Below are positions 1 through 6,094 of a DNA stretch of 6,094 nt, piece by piece. The notes under the pieces are model-generated. The model did not search any database. It was not told the DNA's origin and was given only the letters and a program-made list of their open reading frames with translations. The position numbers were made by a program, and so were the translations under genes. The stretch lies in NCBI GenBank assembly GCA_011371465.1, contig DRQL01000140.1, positions 1 to 6,094 of the forward strand, given 5' to 3'. This stretch comes from Gammaproteobacteria bacterium (GTDB lineage Bacteria; Pseudomonadota; Gammaproteobacteria; DSM-19610). Numbering within the stretch: position 1 is the stretch's first letter; each line of letters begins with the position of its first letter.

Positions 1-101
1 ACCTGCATCACGTTGATCCCGTAGGTCTCGTCCGCGAGACGAAAGGTAACCCACTGTACTACTTCGTCATTTTTCTTTGTTCTGGCAGCCACGTTCGGCA
101 T
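1..101 (-). CDS. cheW: CheW coupling protein, N-terminal 33 codons only (3'-truncated by window edge)
   Basis: CheW links receptors to the P5 domain of CheA. The frame opens with ATG at 101 and stays open to base 1. It gives MPNVAARTKKNDEVVQWVTF, then RLADETYGINVMQV, the characteristic first strands of the CheW fold in this operon type. The start is backed by a good ribosome site (GAGG at 109-112, 7 bases away). The gene sits 85 bases after parP, completing the parC-parP-cheW order. About 130 further residues should lie to the left of the window. The identification is clear despite the short stretch. Confidence 0.9.
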   Translation of the reverse strand, partial: MPNVAARTKKNDEVVQWVTFRLADETYGINVMQ

Positions 102-108
102 ATCGAAT

Positions 109-112
109 CCTC
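109..112 (-). promoter_or_regulatory. Ribosome binding site of cheW (GAGG)
   Basis: On the minus strand GAGG stands 7 bases before the cheW ATG. It is the clearest Shine-Dalgarno match among the starts in this window and fixes the cheW start. An independent, stronger ribosome site fits a gene that does not overlap its upstream neighbour and whose product is needed in larger amounts. Confidence 0.7.
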
Positions 113-133
113 GGCCCGGTTGGTCTGAAGCAG

Positions 134-156
134 CGCCTGGCGTCAAAAAACAGGCG
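134..156 (-). other. Inverted repeat in the parP-cheW gap (6-bp stem, 11-base loop)
   Basis: CGCCTG at 134-139 is the reverse complement of CAGGCG at 151-156. The loop holds six T on the minus strand. No U-run follows the stem, so it is not a standard intrinsic terminator. It could be a weak RNA hairpin between parP and cheW that affects processing or cheW translation, or be chance. No recognisable promoter or second function is visible in the 85-base gap. Confidence 0.3.
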
Positions 157-169
157 TCCACGTGTATAC

Positions 170-184
170 CCTGAAAAAAGCAGG
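170..184 (-). other. Small inverted repeat just after the parP stop (CCTG, T-rich loop, CAGG)
   Basis: On the minus strand CCTG-CTTTTTT-CAGG begins 3 bases after the parP TGA. The stem has only 4 base pairs and is weak on its own. It has the same design as the larger hairpin at 134-156 (CCTG, six T, CAGG), which makes the pair slightly more notable than either alone. Confidence 0.2.
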
Positions 185-186
185 AT

Positions 187-825
187 TCATGCCAGATCGC
201 CGGCCAGTGTTTCGGTCAGGGCATCGATATCCAGCAAGGCACACATCCGGTCGATCAGGGTACCGGCCAGCCAGGCCCTCCGGCTGTTTGCGCCCCGCCA
301 TTTGACCTTATTCGCTTCCAGTTCGACCACCTCACCGATCGCGTTGCAGGCCAGCGCCCAGCGTCCCTCATCGATCATCACCAGGTGGACGCTGCGCGCA
401 GCGACATCGGCATCCAGTCGCGCAGCGCGGTCCTGCGGCAGGATAAAGCGCGCCGTGTCCACGACCCTGGCGTTGACGCCCTGGTAGGGCACGACACCGA
501 GAAACAGCGGTGAATGCCCGGGCAGGGGGGTAAGCCCCTGGTCATTGGGCACCACGCCTTTCAGCTTGACCAGTGGTACCGCCAGCGTGATCCCGGCCAC
601 CTCAAACAGCTGCACCTGGAAGCGCGTGGTCGCCCAGGCGGGTACATGACGTTCGGCAGCGGGCGGCACTGTGACGACCGGCTGTTCCTCCGCCGGGGCT
701 GCAACGGCCGACGGAGATGCCGCCGCCTCCTGAACCGGGGGTCGTGCCTGCAGCATTACGTCCAGGTAAGCGCCCAGCGCCAGTTGCGGGTCCAGTAACT
801 GCGGCTTGCCGCTTGCAGTTTTCAT
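187..825 (-). CDS. parP: ParP-like divergent CheW-domain adaptor (array integration)
   Basis: ParP is known to link ParC to the chemosensory array by binding CheA and receptors through a CheW-like AIF domain. The 212-residue product has a short N-terminal segment (LLDPQLALGAYLDVMLQ, 10-26), a Pro/Ala/Glu-rich disordered stretch (about 27-64) and a C-terminal CheW-like domain (about 66-205). That domain shows FQVQLFEVAGITLAVPL, a central LFLGVVPYQGVNARVVDTA and HLVMIDEGRWALAC. It diverges from CheW towards the end, with KWRGANSRRAWLAGTL and MCALLDID. The N-terminal part is the likely ParC contact, by analogy with Vibrio. The linker is short, which is at the compact end of what I know for ParP. 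The ATG at 825 overlaps the parC stop by 4 bases. The gene is often annotated only as CheW domain protein. The domain is certain; the ParP role is inferred from order and shape. Confidence 0.85.
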   Translation of the reverse strand: MKTASGKPQLLDPQLALGAYLDVMLQARPPVQEAAASPSAVAAPAEEQPVVTVPPAAERHVPAWATTRFQVQLFEVAGITLAVPLVKLKGVVPNDQGLTPLPGHSPLFLGVVPYQGVNARVVDTARFILPQDRAARLDADVAARSVHLVMIDEGRWALACNAIGEVVELEANKVKWRGANSRRAWLAGTLIDRMCALLDIDALTETLAGDLA

Positions 826-1622
826 TGCGCCACCGCCAGTGCCGGTGGCGCATCGTCCCGCTGCAGGCTGCGCAACAGGGATGCATAGGCTTCGTTGCCA
901 CGCGCGGCCGGATTATGAACCGACAGCGGCTTGCCCGCCCGGCTCGCTTCGCGAAACTGGGTATCGACCGGGATCACCCGTGGCCAGACCCGGTCACCAT
1001 GCTGGTCACGCAGGGCGCGCAGCGCATCCATGGATGCCCGGGTACGACGATCAAAAAAGGTCGGTACAATGGTGTAAGGGAGTGCGCCGCCGCGCGAACG
1101 CGTAATCATCTGCAGGGTGTGCAGCATGCGGTCCAGTCCCCGCAGGGCCAGAAATTCGGTCTGCACCGGGATCAGCAACTGCTGGCAGGCTGCGAGTGCA
1201 TTGACCATCAACACACCCAGCATGGGCGGACAATCCATCAGCACGTAGTCGAAATCCGCTTCCAGCTGTGTCAGTGTCTGCCGGATCACCAGGCCCATGC
1301 CGTCGCGCGCACCCAGCTGGCGATCCAGTGTGGCCATGGCGGTCGATGCCGGCAACAGCGACAGGCCCTCTACACCGGTCGCCTGTAACAGGCGGTCCGG
1401 ATGCTCCACCCGGGTCTGGTTGGCGCAGGCTTCAAACAGGGTGTAGACGCTGCCTTCCGCGCTATCCGGGTCCAGGCGGAAATACGAGGTCATGGAACCC
1501 TGCGGATCCAGGTCGAGCAACAGTACCCGACAGCCCTGTTGCGCCAGCAGACCGCCCAGCGTCACCACGGTGGTGGTCTTGCCCACACCGCCTTTCTGGT
1601 TGGAGACGGTCCACACGATCAC
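822..1622 (-). CDS. parC: ParC: ParA/MinD-family ATPase for polar positioning of chemotaxis arrays
   Basis: This is a cytoplasmic ParA-like ATPase. In Vibrio the homologue ParC places chemosensory arrays at the flagellated pole together with ParP. The 266-residue product has the deviant Walker A motif KGGVGKTT at 10-17, with signature lysine K10 and P-loop K15. The switch I/A' motif LLLDLDPQGS (34-43) includes the likely hydrolysis aspartate D39, and the Walker B strand is YVLMDCPP (126-133). No extra DNA-binding N-terminal domain is present, which fits the short orphan ParA type and argues against a chromosome ParA. The GTG at 1622 is chosen because MIVWTVSNQKGG matches family N-termini. It overlaps the motD stop as GTGA, with a G-rich sequence (GGGGGTG) just upstream. 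The stop overlaps the parP start as ATGA. In older annotations such proteins are called Soj or chromosome partitioning protein, which would mislead here. Confidence 0.92.
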   Translation of the reverse strand: MIVWTVSNQKGGVGKTTTVVTLGGLLAQQGCRVLLLDLDPQGSMTSYFRLDPDSAEGSVYTLFEACANQTRVEHPDRLLQATGVEGLSLLPASTAMATLDRQLGARDGMGLVIRQTLTQLEADFDYVLMDCPPMLGVLMVNALAACQQLLIPVQTEFLALRGLDRMLHTLQMITRSRGGALPYTIVPTFFDRRTRASMDALRALRDQHGDRVWPRVIPVDTQFREASRAGKPLSVHNPAARGNEAYASLLRSLQRDDAPPALAVAQ

Positions 1623-2554
1623 GGTGCACCCCCGTCCGCCTGTCCGCCACCCGCCGGCACCTGGGCAGCGACTCCTTCACGCGTGGTCTGCAAATGATCC
1701 AGCGGCTGGCTAACCCGCGCATCCGAACCGGACATGATCACCAGCACGACACGGCGGTTTTTAGCCCGACCCTCCGCACTGTCGTTACTGGCGACGGGAC
1801 GGTATTCACCGTAGCCGATGGCCGCCATGCGTCGTGGATCCACCCCCAGTCCGGTAAACAGGTGCACGACACTGGCCGCACGCGCAGCAGACAGTTCCCA
1901 GTTGGATGCGAACTCGAAGTTGCTGATCGGGACATTATCGGTAAAGCCCTCGACATGAATCACATTGTCCAGCGGCTGTATCTTTTCCGCCAGTTTGCGC
2001 AGCACCGGCACCGACTGCTGCGACAGCCTGGCACTGCCGGAATCGAACAGGATGCTGGACTTGATCTCCACCTCGATCCAGCGTTTGTCGCGCCGTACGT
2101 CGATCAGGCCTGCATCCACCAGGTCGGCCATTGCGGCCTCTATCGAATCGGCGAGCTGCTGTGCCGCCTCGTCAGGCCCTTCGTCCGGGAGCTGGTCCTG
2201 CGCGGGCTCCGCTTGCGACTGCGCCGGCTGATCCTCCTGCTGTTCCGCCTGCGCGCTTTCACCCGACAGAGGTACCCTGAAGATTTCGAATATCTGTTGA
2301 TTGCGGTCGAGGATGCTTTCCGACCGGACCGGTGAGCGCGACAGCTGACCGACCTGTATCGGTGCCAGGCTGCGCGCCGGATCGCGGAAAGCCGCCACGA
2401 TGGAATCCGACAGCACGCGATACTTGCCTTCGTTAACCGAGGAAATCGAGTACATGACAACAAAGAACGCAAACAGCAGGGTAATGAAATCCGCGTAGGA
2501 GACCAGCCAGCGTTCGTGGTTCTCGTGTTCTTCGATGCGCTTCTTTCTCGCCAT
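1619..2554 (-). CDS. motD: MotD: MotB-type flagellar stator subunit with OmpA-like peptidoglycan-binding domain
   Basis: MotD pairs with MotC and anchors the stator to peptidoglycan. From the ATG at 2554 the product has 311 residues and begins MARKKRIEEHENHERWLVSYAD, as MotD proteins do. One membrane segment (about 19-38) carries D22 in SYADF, the expected ion-carrying aspartate. A plug/periplasmic region follows, then a Gln/Glu/Pro-rich stretch at about 98-132. The OmpA-like domain (about 160-275) contains VEGFTDNVPI (201-210), SNWELSAARA (217-226) and GYGEYRP...KNRR (247-268). A Gly/Ala/Gln-rich tail follows. An upstream in-frame ATG at 2596 would add 14 residues (325 in total). I prefer 2554 because of family similarity; neither start has a strong ribosome site. 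The TGA overlaps the parC GTG by 4 bases. Confidence 0.92.
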   Translation of the reverse strand: MARKKRIEEHENHERWLVSYADFITLLFAFFVVMYSISSVNEGKYRVLSDSIVAAFRDPARSLAPIQVGQLSRSPVRSESILDRNQQIFEIFRVPLSGESAQAEQQEDQPAQSQAEPAQDQLPDEGPDEAAQQLADSIEAAMADLVDAGLIDVRRDKRWIEVEIKSSILFDSGSARLSQQSVPVLRKLAEKIQPLDNVIHVEGFTDNVPISNFEFASNWELSAARAASVVHLFTGLGVDPRRMAAIGYGEYRPVASNDSAEGRAKNRRVVLVIMSGSDARVSQPLDHLQTTREGVAAQVPAGGGQADGGAP

Positions 2555-2609
2555 CAGTCTTTGCCCGTGGTAACTGTAACCGGATCGAGGCTGCATCGTG
2601 CCGACGCGG

Positions 2610-3350
2610 TTACTGGTAGTATCCCTGCAGTTTGGTCTCGATATTGCGCGGGTTCTCGCCTTCCGCGATCGATATCACTCCCTCGACCACCATCTCCCGG
2701 AACTGGGTCTGGCTATGCACCTGGCTCTTGAGCTTGTTGGCCATGGGCAGGAACAGCAGGTTGGCGAAACCCACCCCGTAGATGGTAGCAACAAAAGCAG
2801 TGGCGATGCCGCCACCCAGCTTGGAAGGGTCGGCCAGGTTGTTCATCACGTGGATCAGGCCCATGACCGCACCAATGATACCGATGGTCGGACTGTAGCC
2901 CCCCATGCCGTCGAACACCTTCGCGGCCTGGATATCCTGGTGTTCACGCGCGTCGATCTCCACCTCGAGTATGGAACGAATCACTTCCGGTTCGCTGCCG
3001 TCCACCAGCAACTGCAGTCCTTTGCGCGCAAACGGGTCCGGTTCTTCCTCGGCAATCGCCTCCAGGCCCAACAGTCCTTCGCGGCGTGCGATATTGCTCC
3101 AGTTGACGATTTTTTCGGCCGCTTCCTGCGGCTGCAGCTTGACCGGCACAAACACCCACACCGCGATTTTCATGGAACGCACAAAGGTGGCGATCGGGGT
3201 CTGTACCATGACCGCGCCCAGCGTACCGCCGGCCACGATCACGAATGCCGTCAACTGCACCAGGGAAGATATGTGTCCGCCTTCCAGCACATTGCCACCG
3301 AGGATGGCGACCAGTGCCAGCAGGATCCCCACCATGCTCAGCATATCCAT
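2610..3350 (-). CDS. motC: MotC: MotA-type flagellar stator subunit
   Basis: This is the inner-membrane stator subunit that, with MotD, conducts ions and pushes on the rotor protein FliG. The product has 246 residues, shorter than E. coli MotA and in the MotC/PomA range. Four hydrophobic segments are visible near 4-22, 30-51, 153-171 and 183-203. A cytoplasmic loop between the second and third contains R89/R90 and E97, in line with the charged residues of MotA that contact FliG. P154 (SPTIGIIGAVMGL) and P202 (LFLPMA) match the two conserved channel prolines. The ATG at 3350 gives MDMLSMVGILLA, close to typical MotC N-termini, and only 2 bases separate it from the cheB stop, so coupling is likely. 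Position next to a MotB-type gene and inside the che cluster supports MotC over a generic MotA. PomA is the main alternative name. Confidence 0.93.
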   Translation of the reverse strand: MDMLSMVGILLALVAILGGNVLEGGHISSLVQLTAFVIVAGGTLGAVMVQTPIATFVRSMKIAVWVFVPVKLQPQEAAEKIVNWSNIARREGLLGLEAIAEEEPDPFARKGLQLLVDGSEPEVIRSILEVEIDAREHQDIQAAKVFDGMGGYSPTIGIIGAVMGLIHVMNNLADPSKLGGGIATAFVATIYGVGFANLLFLPMANKLKSQVHSQTQFREMVVEGVISIAEGENPRNIETKLQGYYQ

Positions 3351-3352
3351 GC

Positions 3353-4435
3353 TCAGCCACCCGTCGCCTTCACCAGGGAAGGACCGATATCACGCAGCGA
3401 CAGAACCTGGTCGGTCAAACCGGCTTCCGCCACCGCCATGGGCATCCCGTAGATCACACTGCTGTCCTCATCCTGGCTCCACACGGTTGCACCCTGCTGT
3501 TTCAGTGTGCGCACACCTTCCCGTCCGTCCGCGCCCATACCGGTCAGTACCAGCGCCAGCGTCTTGCCGCCGTATACCGCGGCAAGCGAATTAAAAGTCA
3601 CATCGGCACACGGCTTGTAGTGCAAAGCCGCGTCACCGTCGCTGACCGTCGCCTGTACCTTGCCCCCGGCCTGCCGGAAGGTCAGCTGGCGACCACCGGG
3701 CGCCAGCAGCACCGTGCCCGGCTCCAGCGTATCCCCGTCACCGGCTTCCCGGACCCGGACCGCACACTGCTGGTCGAGACGTTTGGCAAATGCCGGCGTA
3801 AAGGTGCCCGGCATGTGTTGCACCACCACCACCGGGTAAGGGAACTCCGCCGGCAGTACCGTCAGCACCTGGGCCAGCGCCACCGGACCACCGGTTGAAC
3901 TGGCAATGGCAACCACCTGGAACTGCCCGCGCCCGACCTGTACAGCCGGCACCGCTGCGGAAACCGCAACCCGGCGTGGTGCAGGCGGCCGCGCCGCCAG
4001 GCTGCCTGATGGGCGTACCGCTACCGCGAGTATGCGATTACGCAGCAGCTGCCCGGCCTGTTCCCGGTCTTTGGCAATATCTTCAAAACGCTTGGGCAGG
4101 AAATCCACCGCACCGGCATCCAGCGCATCCAGCGTGGCCTGGGCGCCCTCGTGCGTCAGGGAGGAAAACATCAGCACCGGCAGCGGGTTGGCGGCCATGA
4201 TATGGCGCACCGCGGTGATGCCGTCCATGACCGGCATCTCGATATCCATGGTAACGACGTCCGGCTTCAGCCTGGCCACCTGCTCGATGGCCTCCTTGCC
4301 GTTGGCAGCGCTACCGATGACTTCGAGACGGCTGTCCGCTTCCAGGATCTCGACGATACGCCGGCGAAAAAATCCTGAGTCATCGACGACCAGGACTCGT
4401 GTCTTCGTAGCCGTTCTGCTCTGCGTTCCCTGCAT
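3353..4435 (-). CDS. cheB: CheB: chemotaxis response regulator protein-glutamate methylesterase/deamidase
   Basis: CheB removes methyl groups from receptor glutamates and deamidates receptor glutamines in the cytoplasm. It is activated by phosphate from CheA and gives sensory adaptation. The 360-residue product has the normal length. An N-terminal receiver domain (about 12-130) has the acidic pair D18/D19, phospho-acceptor D64 in VTMDIEMPVMDG, and K115 in DFLPKR. An Ala/Pro/Arg-rich linker covers about 138-170. The C-terminal esterase domain has the expected catalytic triad: S180 in SSTGGP, H207 in VVQHMPG and D303 in TGMGADG. The ATG at 4435 places the receiver strand RVLVVDD at residue 13, as is usual. 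A weak ribosome site (TAGGGG) overlaps the cheA stop, so translation may be coupled to cheA. The gene ends 2 bases before motC. Nothing looks broken. Confidence 0.97.
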   Translation of the reverse strand: MQGTQSRTATKTRVLVVDDSGFFRRRIVEILEADSRLEVIGSAANGKEAIEQVARLKPDVVTMDIEMPVMDGITAVRHIMAANPLPVLMFSSLTHEGAQATLDALDAGAVDFLPKRFEDIAKDREQAGQLLRNRILAVAVRPSGSLAARPPAPRRVAVSAAVPAVQVGRGQFQVVAIASSTGGPVALAQVLTVLPAEFPYPVVVVQHMPGTFTPAFAKRLDQQCAVRVREAGDGDTLEPGTVLLAPGGRQLTFRQAGGKVQATVSDGDAALHYKPCADVTFNSLAAVYGGKTLALVLTGMGADGREGVRTLKQQGATVWSQDEDSSVIYGMPMAVAEAGLTDQVLSLRDIGPSLVKATGG

Positions 4436-4448
4436 ACGATGGCAGCCC

Positions 4449-6094
4449 CTATCGACCCCGGACGTACGCTTTCATCAGGCTCGGCACGTCCAGGATCAGC
4501 GCAATGCGGCCGTCCCCCGTGATCGTCGCACCGGCAAAGCCGGCCAGACCCTGCAGGAAGGCGCCCAGCGGCTTGATGACCACTTCCTCCTGGCCAACCA
4601 GTTGCTCGACCACGAAACCGACCTTCTGGCTGCCGACATGTACCACTACAACATGGCTGACGATCTCCTCGTCAGCCGGCGGCTCGCCGCCTACCAGCCA
4701 CTCGCGCAGGTAGAAGAGGGGCAGCGCCTTTTCCCTGACCATGATGACCAGCTGACCGTCGATGACACTGGTGCGGCTTTCATCCAGGTCGAATATTTCA
4801 CTGACACTGCCCAGTGGCAGGGCAAAGGGCTGTGCGCCGATCTTCACCATCAGGGTCGGCATGATCGCGAGGGTCAGCGGCACCCGGATCATCAGGCGAC
4901 TGCCCTTGCCGAATTCCGAATCGATTTCGACGCTGCCGTTCAGCTGGCCGATACGCGTCTTGACCACGTCCATACCCACACCACGGCCGGATACGTCGGA
5001 GATCACTTCCTTGGTGGAAAAGCCGGCTGCAAAAATCAGGTTATAGCATTCCCGGTCATCCAGGCGTGCGGCGGCTTCCTCGTCCATCAGTCCTTTTTCT
5101 ACGGCCTTGCGGCGCAGCACGTCGGCATCCATACCGGCACCATCGTCTTCAATGGACAACAGGATGTGGTCACCTTCCTGTTCGGCAGCCAGTATCACGG
5201 TACCGGCGCGCGGCTTGCCGGCCGCCTCGCGCACCTCCGGCTTTTCAATGCCATGATCAACCGCGTTGCGCACCAGGTGTACCAGTGGGTCGGCCAGTGC
5301 CTCAACCAGATTCTTGTCCAGGTCGGTTTCCTCACCCTGCAGTTCCAGGTTGATTTCCTTGTCCAGGCTGCGCGCCAGGTCGCGGACCACCCGCGGGAAA
5401 CGACCGAACACTTTCTTGATCGGTTGCATGCGTGTCTTCATGACCGAGTTCTGCAGGTCGGCAGTCACCACGTCGAGATTGGAGATGGCCTTGGACATCT
5501 CCTCGCCGGCCTCTGACTCACGCAGGTTCGCCAGGCGGTTGCGCACCAGCACCAGCTCGCCCACCATGTTCATGATTTCGTCCAGACGACTGGTATCGAC
5601 GCGCACGGTAGCTTCGGCCTTTGCGGCGGGCACAGCTGGCTTTGTTTTCTTTTCGACTGCGGGACTGGCTGCTTTCACTTCCACAGCCGGCTGCGACTTG
5701 CCGACACTGGCTGGCGACGGTGCCTTGCCGGCACCGTGCAGTTCATCCAGCAGGGCATCGAATTCTTCTTCGGTGATATCGTCGTCACCCGCAGTGCTCG
5801 CTGCTTCCGCTACGGCCGGGGCGGTCGCAGCCGCCTGCTGTGCGGCTGCAGGCGCAGCGACCGGTCCCTTGCCGGCCCCATGCAACTGGTCCAGCAGGGC
5901 ATCAAATTCCTCTTCGGTGATCTCATCGCTGCCGGACACGGTAACCGCAGGCTCGCTGCCGGTCTCCGTATTCTCCTGTGCGGCCATGTCCACCATGGCT
6001 TCGAATTCCGCATCGACATCGTCGCCTGCAGGGGCCTGCTCTACCGGCACTTCCGGCTCATCCGCCGCTGTTTCACCCGTAGCCGGCACCGCCA
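4449..6094 (-). CDS. cheA: Chemotaxis histidine kinase CheA, 5'-truncated by window edge
   Basis: CheA autophosphorylates in receptor/CheW arrays and passes phosphate to CheY and CheB. The visible part is about 547 residues; the frame stays open to the right edge, so the N-terminal P1 phosphotransfer domain (and any P2) lies outside. Numbering from the in-frame GTG at 6089, which is an internal Val and not the true start: an acidic, Ala/Pro-rich linker at 1-160 carries two copies of ITEEEFDALLDxLHG. The P3 dimerisation helices begin near 165 (TSRLDEIMNMVGELVLVRNR). The P4 kinase domain shows the N box HLVRNAVDHG (271-280), G1 box DDGAGMD (315-321), F box FAAGFST (353-359) and G2 box GRGVGMD (368-374). 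A P5 CheW-like domain runs from about 405 to the end. All nucleotide-binding motifs are intact, so the kinase should be active. The TAG stop lies 13 bases before cheB, which implies an operon. Identification is secure. Confidence 0.97.
   Translation of the reverse strand, partial: AVPATGETAADEPEVPVEQAPAGDDVDAEFEAMVDMAAQENTETGSEPAVTVSGSDEITEEEFDALLDQLHGAGKGPVAAPAAAQQAAATAPAVAEAASTAGDDDITEEEFDALLDELHGAGKAPSPASVGKSQPAVEVKAASPAVEKKTKPAVPAAKAEATVRVDTSRLDEIMNMVGELVLVRNRLANLRESEAGEEMSKAISNLDVVTADLQNSVMKTRMQPIKKVFGRFPRVVRDLARSLDKEINLELQGEETDLDKNLVEALADPLVHLVRNAVDHGIEKPEVREAAGKPRAGTVILAAEQEGDHILLSIEDDGAGMDADVLRRKAVEKGLMDEEAAARLDDRECYNLIFAAGFSTKEVISDVSGRGVGMDVVKTRIGQLNGSVEIDSEFGKGSRLMIRVPLTLAIMPTLMVKIGAQPFALPLGSVSEIFDLDESRTSVIDGQLVIMVREKALPLFYLREWLVGGEPPADEEIVSHVVVVHVGSQKVGFVVEQLVGQEEVVIKPLGAFLQGLAGFAGATITGDGRIALILDVPSLMKAYVRGR
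5723..5783 (-). repeat. Second copy of duplicated cheA linker motif (DDITEEEFDALLDELHGAGK)
   Basis: This is the downstream partner of the repeat at 5867-5927. It encodes ITEEEFDALLDELHGAGK, with a single Gln-to-Glu change in the core. About 40 residues of Ala/Pro/Lys-rich linker separate it from the P3 dimerisation helices. The pattern of charged residues alternating with F, L, L, L is what an amphipathic binding helix would show. A weaker third relative, DAEFEAMVDM, is encoded near 5985-6014. Confidence 0.85.
5867..5927 (-). repeat. First copy of duplicated cheA linker motif (DEITEEEFDALLDQLHGAGKG)
   Basis: This 61-base stretch inside cheA encodes the acidic-hydrophobic motif ITEEEFDALLDQLHGAGK. 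It matches the copy at 5723-5783 at 51 of 61 bases by my alignment, with a centre-to-centre distance of 144 bases (48 codons, in frame). Several differences are silent third-position changes, so the peptide is better conserved than the DNA. That suggests selection on the motif or a fairly recent in-frame duplication. It lies in the low-complexity linker before the P3 domain. Confidence 0.85.

Noticed and set aside
141..146. TTGACG on the minus strand as a -35 box for cheW
   Set aside because: The matching -10 position (17 bases on) reads CCAACC, unlike TATAAT. No sigma-28 or sigma-54 promoter pattern is visible either.
77..487. Plus-strand open frame spanning the parP-cheW gap
   Set aside because: It overlaps cheW and parP in antisense and has an Arg/Ser/Ala-rich product without domain features; no ribosome site or promoter stood out.
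822..1622. Chromosome-partitioning ParA (Soj) or flagellar-number regulator FlhG
   Set aside because: There is no ParB neighbour, and the gene sits between motD and a CheW-like gene as parC does. FlhG normally lies with flhF upstream of fliA and has a different N-terminus.
1268..2335. Plus-strand open frame (355 codons) opposite motD and parC
   Set aside because: It is antisense to well-supported genes, has low-complexity Arg/Pro-rich composition and no motif that I recognise.
3906..5516. Long plus-strand open frame (536 codons) opposite cheA and cheB
   Set aside because: It runs antisense to two genes with intact catalytic motifs. Its product is rich in His, Gln and Arg with no domain pattern, and it spans two unrelated genes. 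It is a by-product of GC-rich codon use on the other strand.
6087..6089. GTG at 6089 as the cheA start
   Set aside because: The frame is open to the window edge and CheA needs its P1 domain upstream, so this codon is an internal valine and the gene is simply cut by the window.

Overview
The window is a single-direction block of chemotaxis, flagellar-stator and polar-positioning genes. All are read on the minus strand, so transcription runs from the right end to the left. Base composition is GC-rich, roughly 60% by eye. The gene order cheA-cheB-motC-motD-parC-parP-cheW is the one known from polarly flagellated gammaproteobacteria such as Pseudomonas, where fliA-cheY-cheZ lie upstream. The protein sequences look gammaproteobacterial but do not let me name a genus. 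A Chromatiales-like or Pseudomonas-like lineage is a reasonable guess.

Layout in the direction of transcription: 6094-4449 is the 3' two thirds of cheA, cut at the right edge, with its P1/P2 part missing. 4435-3353 is cheB, a receptor methylesterase/deamidase response regulator. 3350-2610 is motC, a MotA-type stator subunit. 2554-1619 is motD, a MotB-type stator subunit with an OmpA-like domain. 1622-822 is parC, a ParA-family ATPase. 825-187 is parP, a divergent CheW-like adaptor. After an 85-base gap holding two small inverted repeats, 101-1 is the first 33 codons of cheW. No RNA gene, mobile element, CRISPR array or recognisable promoter is visible. Coding density is nearly total, and the genes are joined by 4-base overlaps (motD/parC, parC/parP) or by gaps of 2-13 bases. 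The longer gap is the one before motD (55 bases with the preferred start) and the one before cheW.

Working model: CheA and CheW form the receptor array, CheB adapts it, MotCD drives the flagellar motor, and ParC with ParP places and holds the arrays at the cell pole. The system is known rather than new. The most interesting detail is a near-perfect duplication of a short acidic-hydrophobic motif (ITEEEFDALLDxLHGAGK) in the CheA linker before the dimerisation domain. This is the region where ParP is expected to dock.
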